From assembly GCA_963691655.1 (NCBI GenBank), contig OY829326.1, forward strand, positions 90,141,235 through 90,205,234: a DNA stretch of 64,000 nucleotides, given 5' to 3'. Below are positions 1 through 12,800 of this stretch, piece after piece. Every line of letters begins with the position of its first letter. Position 1 is the stretch's first letter. The stretch is from Toxonevra muliebris. Lineage: Eukaryota; Arthropoda; Insecta; Diptera; Pallopteridae. A program made the position numbers and the translations under genes. Under the pieces are notes generated by a model. The model was given only the letters and a program-made list of their open reading frames with translations, searched no databases and was not told where the DNA came from.

Positions 1-514
1 GGAATCTCATTAGACAAAGTAATAATTTATTAAAACATTTTTGGAATAATTAGATACAGTATAGTGCATTAGTACAGTAATTTTGCGTGAAAAACGATAA
101 TTTTTAAGGGATAACACACTAATTATAAAATTTTAGTTAACATCACTGCCTATGATGAACATAAAAAAATTGAGACGATTTTGGAAATCTTTCAGAAACT
201 ATTTATATCATCCTATAATTTTTTAGCTTGCAGAAAAATCGAAAAATGCTGCACAGTGTAATTTGCGATTACAGTTATTCATTAACATATTTGAATCCAG
301 AAAGCACAATGAAGTTAGAAGCCTTTTTTGGAGTCAACAATTAGTTATGCATTTAGTAAAATTTCTGTTGGGGTCAGGGCAATCGTTATTTTTTTTTTAC
401 TGGTTTAGTCATTATTATCCCTGGAAGCACTTGCATATTTTTTATACGTAAAGGGCACGCTTCGTCGAAACGGTGACGGCATTATTCAAAGAGTTCATAC
501 ACATGATCTATACA

Positions 515-993
515 TAACGCTCGTATCTTTCTTCCGCCCAAAAACTGTATATTTCTACCAAAAATTTTTAAAAAACTGTAAATCGATTTGAAAAAAACTG
601 TATATTTCGCGGTATTAATTTTTTTCAAGGAAAGCAATTTATCCATCATCTAAATCGTCTTCGTTCTCCATTTTCATATCTCCTTTTGTAGTTGTATTAA
701 ATTTGTGCTTTGAAGAAATTTGACGAAGCGATTCCGGCTTTGCTATGAGGTATTTATAGAAATCAACGCATGGATATTTCAAGTCACATTTGACGATAAG
801 AATCGCCTTCAATGTTTTCACTTCTTTCAAAGGTATTGCATTATGATAATATAAATTTAAATTTCGTAGTGTTCAAAAATTTTATATTTTTTTCTTAGTA
901 TAAACGCGGTATTTTGGAAAAAGAGGCGGTATGCGGTTTTGGAGTTGAAAAAGCGGTATACTACCGCGAAAAACTGTATAGATACGAGCGTTA
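515..993. mobile_element. hAT-like nonautonomous element with 8-bp target duplication
   Basis: A 479-bp element bounded by the inverted ends TAACGCTCGTATCT and AGATACGAGCGTTA. It is flanked on both sides by the direct repeat TCTATACA (507-514 and 994-1001). An 8-bp target duplication with short inverted ends is the hAT superfamily signature. Secondary inverted motifs near the ends (AAAAACTGTATA and CCGCGAAAAACTGTATA) are typical of subterminal transposase sites. The interior has only a short minus-strand open stretch (830-639) with an acidic tail, perhaps a transposase remnant. Confidence 0.8.
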
Positions 994-1821
994 TCTATAC
1001 ACCTATAACTTTGAAAGTTGATTTTTTCCCATTATTTGGTTAATTTACTATACAGAAAAACAACAATGGACATTATTTTTAATAACATTTATTTATAAAT
1101 TAAATGTTTACCAACACTTACTTAGAAAGAAAAATTGTAAAACGTAAACATGCGTCGTCGATTCGACAAATATATTTAAAATATATATTTGAAATAGAAA
1201 TATGATTTTTCAGACGAAAAAAATTATATTAAGAGTTTGGAAAAAAATTTCTAAAAATTTTATAGGCCATGGTCGAAAAAAAAATGTATCACTAAAAAAA
1301 AAAATTTAGTATTATGTACTCGTAATCTTAACAGACTATTGCCCTTAGATTCTCGAATACATTTCGCTGCGGCTAAATATTGCGAGTTGCCCGAAACTCT
1401 TTCACTTGTGTTCTGCGATTGTTCTGGGTTATCATTCATTGGAACAACTTTACTTGCCGTCAGCACTTCTAACAAATATTTAAAACAATCTTTGTTGGCA
1501 CGGTAGTATTTATGCAACCTTAATCTTCTATTCCCACTTATTTACATATGAAATTTACAAAAGTATTTTAAAAACTGAACTTACATGGAATTTGGTAATT
1601 CCAATGAATTGGGGCTCTCTTGGAGAAGTCTGATTCTTCTTCGTATGCTTTTTTGCTGCTTTACTTCATATGTATCCTCTTCTTCTTCTATTTGCGTAGC
1701 AAAACACATTAATGCAGTGCTACACATCATATGCCATATTTCTATTTGTTTATTATTTTTATTTTCTCAAATATATTTGGATTAGTTATTGAAAACAAAT
1801 TCAACTTCAACTTGCCAAATA

Positions 1822-3377
1822 CACTATGCGACAATTTTCGGGTCATCGAAATCAAACCGCACCGGACTATTTTTTTCTGAAAATATACCTATCCAATAGC
1901 AAAACCCTCGCTGGGTTTGCAAGAGTTAGCTCGATTTGTAAAGAACCTATATCCTAAAACCCAATTTTTGAGACCAAATCTTGGAAAAATAGCAATTTAT
2001 TGGAATTTTTACTCTAATTTCGAAAATATTTAAAGTTCCTTCCCACTTCTTCTGGCAAAAATTTATTAAAATGAACTAGAAAAAGTAATTTATAAAATAC
2101 CAATACTAAATTGAACTTAAATTTGGTGGAATAGCGTTTTTTGTACGAAATCTTTTGAAAATCTATAGAAAAAGATTAAATAGATAAAAACAATTTTAGA
2201 AAAGTAGCACAGACTACGTTTTTTTTTGATTTTATTACAAAAAAAATATACTTTTTTATACCAAAACATGAGAAACGAACTCTTTTTGACAATGGATCAT
2301 TTGCAACATCATCATCTGAATTATCTGATTCATCACCAGGAAATTCCATTCCGTTCACTTCTTCTTCTCCTCCTTTTTCTCGTTCTTCATTTTCATTTTC
2401 TTCGTGGTCGTATTGAAAAATATGTTTGCTCCACCAACATGTTTCGGCTGATATGGCATCTGGATATCGTTTTCCTTTGTATCTGGATTGAATGGCATTG
2501 CATTGGTTTGATGATAGCGCACTCCCAGCTCATCTGATTCGGTCAACTGTCGACTGAAGTAGTACAAATGGTGATGAAGGAAATGAATTTTTAGCGGTAT
2601 ATCGACTTCAATTTTGGAAAAGCATCCAACATTCGTCTCATATATCCTTTATAATTGGAAGAACGGTGTTTGTCTAAAAGTCCAACGATGATTTGTCTTA
2701 TCGACGTCCACGCAACTATTTCATTATCTACCAAAGCCCTGACAAAGTGTTCAGACTTTACCAATTTCCGAACCCCTGAAATATGCAATCGTTGCAATGT
2801 TGATTTAGACGAAACGAAATGTTACAGTCCGAAACAAAGCCGAGAGGCAATGTGTAAATGTGCAATATTCTATTTTATTTCACATTTATCTAAAAATTCA
2901 CGTCAATAGTATCGATTTTCAGTAAATTTAAAATAAAAATATTATTGTATATGTATGTATGGAAATAAATGCGTCTTACCGCTTTTTAATTTTACATCAC
3001 TGGTTAGTGTCGTTAGTAGAGAAGTAACAAGAGATTTTAAATATTTTCGAAATTAGTGTCAAAAAATTCCAAAAAATTGCCATTTTTCTAACATTTGGTC
3101 TTAAAAATTGGGTTTCAGGATATAGGTTCTTTACAAAATGGGTTTATTTCATTTCTAAAAAAATCACGAAGATACATCCGAAAAAAATCGACTTATAATT
3201 CAAAATTGGGGTATATGAAAAACCTGAAAATGGCCTGAGGCTCAAAACAATTAAAAAAATAATAAAAAAAAAACCGAGCTAACTTTTACAAACCCAGCGA
3301 GGGTTTTGCTATTGGATAGGCATATTAAAAAAAAAAAAAATAGTCCGGTGCGGTTTGATTTTTGGTGTTGCACAGTG
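1822..3377. mobile_element. CACTRTG-ended element with long inverted repeats and gene remnant
   Basis: It starts CACTATGCGACAATTTTCGG and ends, read inverted, CACTGTGCAACACC, with ATA on both flanks (1819-1821 and 3378-3380) as a 3-bp target duplication. Terminal inverted repeats of over 200 bp share CAAACCGCACCGGACTATTT, then CAAAACCCTCGCTGGGTTTG, GTTAGCTCG and AAAGAACCTATATCCT; the right copy has about 130 bp of extra sequence. Inside, the minus strand holds decayed exons: about 2786-2591 (VRKLVKSEHFVRAL, then AWTSI) and 2567-2176, ending in an acidic tail. The ends resemble CACTA/CMC or Transib termini; the superfamily is unresolved. Confidence 0.72.
2591..2786 (-). pseudogene. Transposon-encoded protein remnant
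   Basis: After a plausible acceptor (CATATTTCAG at about 2787) the minus strand reads GVRKLVKSEHFVRALVDN, then EIVAWTSIRQIIVGLL and YMRRMLDAFPKLK before a stop. From memory this resembles a family of repetitive, usually unnamed arthropod proteins that carry LRKLM, AAW, SF and NYxxLV motifs. The downstream part that family normally has is missing or frameshifted. It lies wholly inside the 1822-3377 element and is most likely its decayed gene. Function is not assignable. Confidence 0.4.
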
Positions 3378-3628
3378 ATATTAGAAAAATGTCGAAATTT
3401 CGTTTCAATTCCTCATTCCCTTTTCGAACTTCCCATTTATTCATCGCTTTAGGAAAGGGAGTGGTGAGAAGAGAACAAGAAAGAAGGGAACTTTCACGAT
3501 TGGGGTGGAAGTCTTTCTTACTGAAATTTCTTGAAATATGTATGCAATTCTAATTTATTGTATTCATCACTTATGGTCTTTGTCTCATAAAATGTTGGTA
3601 CATATTTTCTAGGGTGTAGCATTTTTCG

Positions 3629-3818
3629 AAAAGAGCATTGGCTATGGTCATAACCTTTGCAGAATGATCCCGTGTTCACGAATTAACTAAAGAAACGATT
3701 TTTAAAACTTTTTTTGTCATTCTGGCAGTGATTACCGTCATTTAAAAACCGCTTCTTTGATTAAATCGTCATCACGGGATCATTCTGCAAAGGTTATGGC
3801 CATAGCCAATGCTCTTTT
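3629..3818. mobile_element. 190-bp foldback MITE
   Basis: Left end AAAAGAGCATTGGCTATGG and right end CCATAGCCAATGCTCTTTT form an inverted repeat. The complementarity continues through CATAACCTTTGCAGAATGAT and CCCGTG, so each arm is at least 45 bp, followed by a weaker inner stem. There is no coding capacity. I could not define a target duplication with certainty, so the superfamily is open. Confidence 0.8.
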
Positions 3819-6619
3819 GTTATATTTTCATATTTTTGATACAACCTAAGATGCACGTATGTATGTATGTATGTATGCACTAAGAAACTTTACGAAAACT
3901 CTTCTTTTTTTCAATATGTACGATCGGTTTTTTCTTTATTTTATTTTTCATTCTTACTTATTGCTAAAACAAATTTTTCTTTCCTCTTTAGATTTTTTGT
4001 ATAAGGTTTTAATTATTTTATTTATTTATTTTATATATAACTTAAAAAATTTTACATTTTAACTTTGCCTAAAATACACAAAAACGGAAATTTAAAAAAT
4101 AATAAAAAACAATTAAATATTACAATATTATTTTTTTTTCTTTTGTAATAATTTAACATATTTTCACACACTTTATCTTAATTAATTTTGTTATTTTTTT
4201 ATTAGTTTGCTCTAGCATCTGTGCCTAATGCGCTTATGACAATTATTTAAACATAATTTTCTTTACACTTTTTACCACAAATTTGTCAAAGAACCAAAAA
4301 AAGAAAAATCAATATAATTTTTGTCTTCATTTACGAGTAGTTATTAGTGAATACAACAATTGCGTCTCTCGTTTCTTTTTGTTTTTGTTTTGTTACTAAT
4401 ATTGTTGTATTTTTATTGTGGATATTAACCAGTGAGACAATTGGATTTGTTTGTGAGACTTTCTATTATTTTTTTTGTTTTTGTTCTTTTTAATATCTAA
4501 TTACAACAACTATTATTATTTATTATACTAGCATAATGATTTTAGGGTTTTTAACAATGTTCTGTTCTGCTTCTTACTTTTTGTTGTAGTTGTATTTTTA
4601 AAGTAAACTTGTTTCACATTGCAGCATCAACAATTATAAATGTTTGTTCTATTAACGGTGTATGGTGTATGTGTGTGTGACAAATATCGACAAACACACA
4701 TGAAGAAATCGTTATGTAAATCAAAATGATACAGTAAAACTTCATATAAAAACCACATTTAGGGGGCATATTTTAACAACATGATAAGCCATAGATTTTA
4801 TTTCTTATATACAAAGTACATTATTCAATAGATGTAGGCACAAAAGTATGATACAACTTTATCCCAATTTGTATTGAAATTGTATTATTTCTTTTTGTAA
4901 CTTTGGACTAATTTAGATTTTTTTTATTTGTTATTAAAATATACTCCTTATTTGTTTTCCTATGTTGTATTTATGGATGATATATATTAGTAAGAACAAA
5001 ATGTTATTTCACCCTTTCTGTACAAGAAGTGGAAGACGAGATTAAAAATGGTCCGAAGACCAAAAAACAACTGGCTTTAATTTAATTACTATTGAAATCA
5101 TACGAAACCTTCGAATAAAAGTTTTAGCTAGACCTAAAAACAGAAAAAAAACCTACATATCCTTAACATATTTATATTTCATTCTTTTATTTTCAAATAA
5201 TTTCTAAACAATATTTAATTTTTTTTTTCTTTTTTTGGCCCTCTCAGTGTTAGGTGCAGAACTCAGGAAGATTGACAAGTTGATGAAGTAAACTCTCTAT
5301 ATACGAGTAGCGGTTATTTTTTTTTTTTTTTTTTTGTTAGTTTCTATTAGGTTTCGAAACAAAAAGGAACAAAAGCAAAATAAATTTATTTGAATTTCTT
5401 CATGTGTGTGTGAAAATTTTGATCACACAGTGTCAATTATACACAGATGATGAATTCATATGTCAAAATGTTCTTTTTCCTTTCATTTACTTTAGTTTTT
5501 GATTGTATTGTTTAGATGCCTATGTATACGTGTGTATGTGTATAAATTTAACAATATAGAGTTTAGATTTTTTATAGGTTCATAGTTTTATCTTAACTTT
5601 TTCTACTGAAAGAAATTAGTTAGTAAAAAAAAGTATTCAAGTATATTTCAAAAACCTTTTTCAATCAAAATTGAAATCGAATCAGTCTGAAGACAGAACA
5701 CCAATTTCATTTAAAAAATACTTTTATAATTTGATTGATTGAAAAAATTTAAGAGGTAATGAAAATGTAATGTAAATTTTTAAAATAATTATAATTATAT
5801 ATAACAAAAAAAATAATAGAGATTTTTACAATTTCAATTGTAAATAAATTTGAAATTAAGGAAGATTTCGAGTTAGATTTATGAATATATATATATATGC
5901 ATATGTATGTATGTATAGTATATTAAAAATTATTTTGTGATACTTGGTTTCCTTCTTTATACATTTGTTTCCACAATTCTAAGGCTTTTTCTGAAATTCA
6001 CTTTGGTTGGACATTGAAACTGGAATAGCACATCTCCTTGAGTTCCAACTTAACCTTCAATAGAAAGTGAGGCTCATCGCACGCCTGTTGAACTTTTTAC
6101 ATAAAAATTAATTGAAAATAATGATGCAGGATGGGTGATTATTTATCGCTGTCATTGCAACAGAATAAATTTGAAATTTACTTCAGGTATATTCTGAAAT
6201 CCGCTTTCGATCGAAAGTGATTCTCAAAACTTTCCTGTTAATTAAAGTTAATATTATTTGCTGATGGAGCTCAGTTACTTAGTTTGATTTTAACAGATTT
6301 TATATTTTTGCATTGGTATATTTAACAAATTCATTTGTTGTTTTTGTATTTACATTTTGTGTTAACCATTTTATTAATATTTTAACTATTATATTATTTT
6401 AAATTTATTTTTTGTTTGTTTCCATGCATTTGCATTTCCATCCAACAGTTTCATTATGTGATTTGTTTTTGCGTTTGCTCTAAATTTACAAGTAATTTCC
6501 CTTTTTTTAATGCATTACTTTGCTTTGTTTTTTCAAAAAATTTTGCGTGTGGAATATTTTCGTTTTTGTATTTCCTTGTTTGTTGTTTTTCACTAAACTA
6601 TATTAGATATATATATAAA
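3819..6619. other. 3' flank and probable sdt 3' UTR, no gene seen
   Basis: 2.8 kb of AT-rich sequence directly downstream of the sdt stop codon. TTTATT (AATAAA on the minus strand) occurs several times, the nearest convincing one around 6369-6374, so a poly(A) site can be present, but too many candidates exist to choose one. ATGT repeats occur at 3856-3878 and near 5900. Short open frames here are Phe/Leu/Ile-rich and show no protein family. Confidence 0.4.
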
Positions 6620-6814
6620 TTATGACTCGTCCCGGTTATTATGCACCCAACTAGCTGGCACCCATTGTGGTTCACGCTCCAGCGAATTAATTTCAGCCAG
6701 CAGTTGATGATACGCACGCTCGGTATCATTGTTAATGATTATCATATCGAATAGATGGCCCCAACGTGCTTCCATATCACGTGCGGTTGCAATAATATCC
6801 TTAAGCTCTTCCTC
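6620..6814 (-). CDS. sdt: sdt terminal coding exon
   Basis: 195 bases including a TAA stop (6620-6622), after a 74-base intron with acceptor ATTAATATAG. It encodes [20 protein letters not shown], the DMIIINND strand and the final helix [16 protein letters not shown], ending [11 protein letters not shown]. The REPQWVPxxW ending is characteristic of the PALS1/Stardust GUK C terminus. The next downstream region (lower coordinates) is AT-rich and should be the 3' UTR. Confidence 0.97.
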   Translation of the reverse strand, partial: EEELKDIIATARDMEARWGHLFDMIIINNDTERAYHQLLAEINSLEREPQWVPASWVHNNRDES

Positions 6815-9800
6815 CTATATTAACGTTTTAAAATCGTTATTAGTAAAAGAATTATGAATTAAAGGATGTATGGAGACGTTAAGCTCACCTTGAACGGTTC
6901 ACCATTACGCAGCTTCTTCTGGCGCAATTTATCTAAGCTGGGAGGCGCCACTAACACAACATACGGTTTCAAATCTGATGCACGCAATAATTTTAAACTT
7001 TGTGGATGCAAATTTAATACACAAATTTTACCACTAGCAACTACTGTGCGTATCGCTTCGAGTGATGTTCCTAGGAAGCGAGAAGAGTAGGAATTAAATT
7101 ATTAAAATTTTAATTTAATTTCATATAGGGTATTCACAAGCACATGAATACAGATATGAAGTAGGTATGTATGTATGTAGATAGCTTACCATAGTAGGCC
7201 TTTTCATATTCACCATGCTCAACAAAACGACGCGCCAGTATATCCGCTTCGAATGCTTGACGTGTGATAAAATGATAATCAACACCAGGGACTTCACCTT
7301 CACGTCGCGCACGTGAGGTATCTGCAAATGGAAACGGAAGTGGAAAAATTGAACGGGATGTTGAGAAATGTGAATGATGATGATATTAATATGTGTGGTA
7401 TGAATGTATATATGTATTTAGTCAGATGTTGTAGTTGTGTACGTGTAATTGGCAGCGAGTTGCAGCAAAAATTTGATATGAGGGAAATTGCACATGAATG
7501 TCATCATACAAAATATGAGTGAATGTGTGCAGGTTTTAAACAAAATATATTAAATTAAAATTAATGAAATATAAATTAAAACAACATCAATCAAATTTTA
7601 AAGAAATAAATTTAATATAAAAGTGTAACTACATAAATATTTGCTACAAAATAAATTTTTTAATTAGCATCGATAATTCGAGTATTTATAAGCTAAGTCA
7701 TATGCAAACATAGATGTAGACAGAATAAGTTTTCGATGACAAATTCAGATTACAATTTTAATGGATACTGTTGGATTGCATTTTAACTTTTCTGAATCCT
7801 TCAAGCTCCAATCAAACATGTTTAGAACATTAATAGGCTTAGAAGCATGAAGATTATGTACTGAGTCTAATGAAACATAAAGACACATATTCAGGATGTC
7901 TTAGTATTTCAGCACATTTCATAGAAATCTGTCCATAGTCACCATAACACTATAACAGTAACTTTTGCAATGTGAAAACGGTAGTAGATATTGTAAACAA
8001 TTTCCAAATGAAAGAAAAATATTAAATTCATCGTTTTAGAGTACAATCGTGGGTGTAATTTTGGTTCAAGACATTTCCCGATGAATCGAGGAAAGAGAAT
8101 TTCAACTCACTTCATCGGAAAAAATAATTGAAATAGATCTATATTGATGTAAAAAGCATGAGCCCAATCTTAAACCCCAAAAAAATTAATGGGCGTGGTT
8201 TTTCGAAGTGGGAAAGATTGAATGCCTAAAATTATTTTTTGTTGAATGAACTTTTTATCAATTTATTTTAATTAAAGCTCTTCTCTATATATGTCATATA
8301 TAAAAATGAAAATATGTTTGTCTCGAAATAACACCGAAACCGCTGCACAGATTGACACAAAAACATGGCACCTTCTGGAACTATTCACGGTACAGTAACG
8401 AAATTTTGCACAAGGACGTCGATTGGCAATATCATATAGGAAAAATGAGGGTGGAATTAGAACAGGCGGTGTGGCTCCTCTCTCAATTATCTGAATATTC
8501 ATTATAGAATATCCTAGGAACAATTTGAAGTAGTATGGAAGTATTATTTGCCCATGGCTTTCTTTTCTAATAAAATTATGAATAATATCTAACCGCGAAT
8601 ATAAATAAGAAATAGAATAGAAAGAGAGTGCGCCATATGTATGTCATATCTATTTTAAAATCGAACAAACCTTTATGTGTAACTTTTTTTTCCCCATTTT
8701 AGTTTAGCTTTGCTCATATTAATGCATATTCTTGATATAAGAATTTATAAATTAAATTAAACCTTCTAGTAGGTAAGACCGTCTCCAGACGAGCAACCGC
8801 TTGATACAATTTAAAAGCCATTCAAAATTTGTTTATGTGCCGCTTAATCGATACCGGAGCTACACGTCGTATAGCTTCAGTACTCTGTGCGTTATTTTGT
8901 TTTGATTTTATTACCAGTTGAAGATCAGATTTCGAGTAATTAACGAAAAAAACTGTTTTGGGTGATATTAAAATTATTTGCGATAATTTTAATTAATAAT
9001 CAAAAATATTTATAGTTGTTTATTGGAGTTGAAAAAGTATTAGGAAGTAGAGAATAATAATAATAATTTTTTTCTTTACCATTTATCGGGTCTACAAGCT
9101 TTTTAATGGGCCACCTATTTTCTTATCTAGAGCAAAAATAATGACTCCAACTGAATTTTCGACTTCATTTCAGAGTTTTATACAATACATAAAAATCAAC
9201 CAATCCTCATATTTGTTATTGCTGTAAAAAATTGGCCTACTAGAGGATTATTGAAAGTGTGACTTAAAGCGCCCGAAAAACTTACAAAGGTTTGTATATT
9301 AAAAAGAATGTGGACAGTACTGGACAAATGGATTAGAAATACCAATTAGATTGATATCGGAGGTGGCCAGGCTCATATGGCAATTTCTATTGTATATGTT
9401 TTTTGCTGTTGTTGTAATTTTGGTATTACCTAAATTTTGCAAGGACCGCTCAGCAATGCTGGGCGATTATATCCACGTGCTGAAACACAAAATATACTAA
9501 ACACTTGTATACATTGCGAATATATAGTGCAAACTATAAATAACTTTACGTATATGTATATATGGACGTGAATAAAATTGATTAAGTTTTGATTACCCTC
9601 TTTTTTAAGTTTTTCCTCTAACAAATAGAAAACTAAAATAGAAATTAAATATATGTAAAAATTTCAGATCAAAGAAGCCAAAAAGTAACAAACATTTAAC
9701 TACGAAGGCACATGCAGTATATTTCAGCTAGTACAGCAATAGAAACTTTAATTGGAACACGACTACATTCTGATTCTAATTGTGAGGAGGTACGACAAAT

Positions 9801-12800
9801 TGTTATATTTGTATATTTAAGCTTACGTGGCACTGCTGCAGAAAAACGCTCTGAATCGGCCATTAAACGTTGACGTAGTTCGTGGCGTCCAATATTGGGT
9901 GGGCCGATCAAGACGATGGGACGTTTATGTGTGGCACGTGGATAGTATAAGGCGACCTCTTCGTAGGTGAGTATTTCTTCAGGGTCGGTTTCATCGGGCG
10001 CAGTTGTAGCATATAAAGGATACCTGAAAAGCATAAGATACTTAATGATGTATGATTCAATATGGTATAATCATTTGATACACTTACCCCGCTTCCGAGC
10101 TGGCCTTCTTCTTTTTCTTGCGCCCCTTTCGTGCACATAGCAACGTTGCTCCTTTGCTGCTATCTTTCCCGCGATTACGCGCCAGGCCCGCCTCTTCGGC
10201 AATGGCCAATTTCATGGTCTCGCGCTGATGTTGAAACGATTGACTAGGTATGAGACCGGCTAGCGTTTGATCCTCTTCACCCTCACGGTATGCTTGCCAC
10301 CAGTTGGGATCTTCACGTGAGATTACATGCAGCACATCGCCTTTTTGGAAACTAATGCCCAATTCACGGCAGGGTATGTACAAATCGTCTTCAGGATCAT
10401 AATCGAAATGGGCGCGCACATGCAGAACAGCATTTTCACGATGGAGGCCGCCACCAGGTGGTGGACTACCCGCAGGCACAATGAGGAATGTGAGTGTGCC
10501 TTGCATTGCGCCGAGCAACGCACACACTTCGTTCACCGTCTTTCCGCGCAGCTCCTGTCCATTCACTTCAAGTATTTCATCACCCTCATGCAGTAGACCA
10601 GATTTCTCGGCAGCACCGCCGCGGACAATGCGACCAATCACCACCGCTTCGCCTTCGTTGCGAACTGTGGCGCCCAGTGGCTCTGTGGACTTTTCAATCT
10701 GAATGATGCGAATATTATCATTTTGATCGTTCAACGTGCCGAAGCATGCACTAAGTGGTGGCGAATCAGAACGCATTGGTGGCACAGGCTGTTGTTTTAA
10801 ATAGCCTGGATGTTGGGGAGTGATGTTCTGTGGCAGTGGCATGGCACCACGTTGCGCCAATGGTGGGGGTACCACAGGGGGTGCTACAGCTGTGCCACGC
10901 ACTGAAGCTGATTTCGGCAACGGAACAGGCCCTGACAGGCTAATCGCTTGTGGACTGCCTGCACCGCTTAACAATGGTGACGGTGTAGCATCTGTGAGAG
11001 TGGCTACACGATCATGTGCTAGAAGTAAACCTTCCATTTCATGACTTGTCAACAGATTGCCTAATTCAATAGCAGATGCCGAATTCGATTGCGACAGCAG
11101 TTCGACAATATCTTTCTGCAGATTTGTGGCATTCCCACTGACAGGATTGGCAACACGTGGCCGTCGACGTTGTAGCACAGCAGTACGTGCTGCCAATGCA
11201 TGCGCCACTTCAGCACCACCGAGCACATTGTGCGCAGCCGATACTCGTCCTGCAAGTGTTGACATGCCATTTTTGGTGAGTTGACTTTGAAGGCGTGTCA
11301 GCGCGGCAATTAATTCACCATAACCTGAAAGAGAGGAAACACAGATTCAAAGTGATGTTCGTAAGCTTTTTATAACTTTAAATTACCATTGATTTTCTCC
11401 ACTTCTACTTCATCATCCATATATGCTTCATTCTCCACACCAGTCACACCTCGTTCCGCAGCCACAGGTTGTTGCTGTTGCGCTATAGCTTTATTATCTT
11501 GCAATGCTTTTAGCTTGCGTGAACCACGTAAACTTGCGCGCAAAAACTCATTTTGTTGCGCGATACGTTCTTCCTCTTCGCGGCGTCGTCGTAATTGCTC
11601 CTGTAAAATCAGATAAGAGGATGAGAATAAATAATGATTTTATTAAGAGTGTGAGGTTGAATTGCAGCAATTGAAACTTTCCTACTAGGCGCGTTGTCAG
11701 TTCTACACGCAAAAACGAGAGAAAAAAGAGAAAAATCCCCAAGTTCTTAAGATCGGTCGACCATAATTTCTCTCCGTTAATCTTCGTCTGTCATAGGAAA
11801 TGATCTCTGCCAAGTAAGAGATCGATCGCAGTCGATCTCGAAAAGTTACAGGGACTCAAAAACTGTTCAAATATAACTGTATGCATAACTGCAGCTATAA
11901 TTAGTGATGCACCGATACGGCTTTTACGATTATCATTTTTAATAACCGCCGGTTAAGATTACGATTATTGTCTTTAAATTACTAAGCGATATTTTCAGAA
12001 TGTATTTGCTATATTCAAAAATACTCTATTCAAAAATTGAGTTGATTACAGAAAAAGGGAAAAGTGGGAAAGAAAATGATCTAATCGTTTTAAGGGCGAA
12101 TTACAATTTTCATGAGTTTAATTATAAGACAGAGTTTAAGCTATAAATCCAATAGTCGACATTCTTCACGTTCCTCGTGAGAAGAAAAGACAAAGTAGAA
12201 GCAATCTTTTCTAACATGTATATAAGAAACAAAAATAATGTCAGCCTCTTAATGTCTAATGAAAAATTGGCTTAACTTAACTTAAAAAAACAAAAAGAAA
12301 ATGTTAGTATTCAAAATTAACAACTGACAAATTTCTGTGCAAGAAACATAGCATCTATAATCTTTTTAAGTCTATTTCTAGCTTATTTCTCAAGCTATTT
12401 TGTATAAGCGCTGCGGTAAAAAATATACTTTCTGAGGGTACTGTTTCCGGAAGTAATTAAAAATATTTGAGAGTGATTTCAAGTGTGAAAACAACACACT
12501 ACAGGGAACCCTCTGGAAAAATCGATCGAGCTCAAACTTGCACAAAGTTTAGTTCTATTGCGTAGTACTTAGTTCCTACACCAAACTTGAAGGTCGAAAC
12601 TTCTAAAGAAGATCTTGCTGCAATTAAAATAAAAATTATCCGAAATTTGTGAGAAACCATAACAAAACCAAATTAGGCTGAAAATTTAAAAAAATCGGCC
12701 CAAATTTCGGGACTTTCGACACCATTTAGAAACCTGAAGATATTATCTGAATCCAAAAAATGTTTTCCCCTTCCGTGTTTTTGTCGAGATGAGTAGAAAC

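Noticed and set aside
10323..11284. Overlapping open frames on both strands across the main sdt exon
   Set aside because: Shadows of the real coding frame, explained by its higher GC content.
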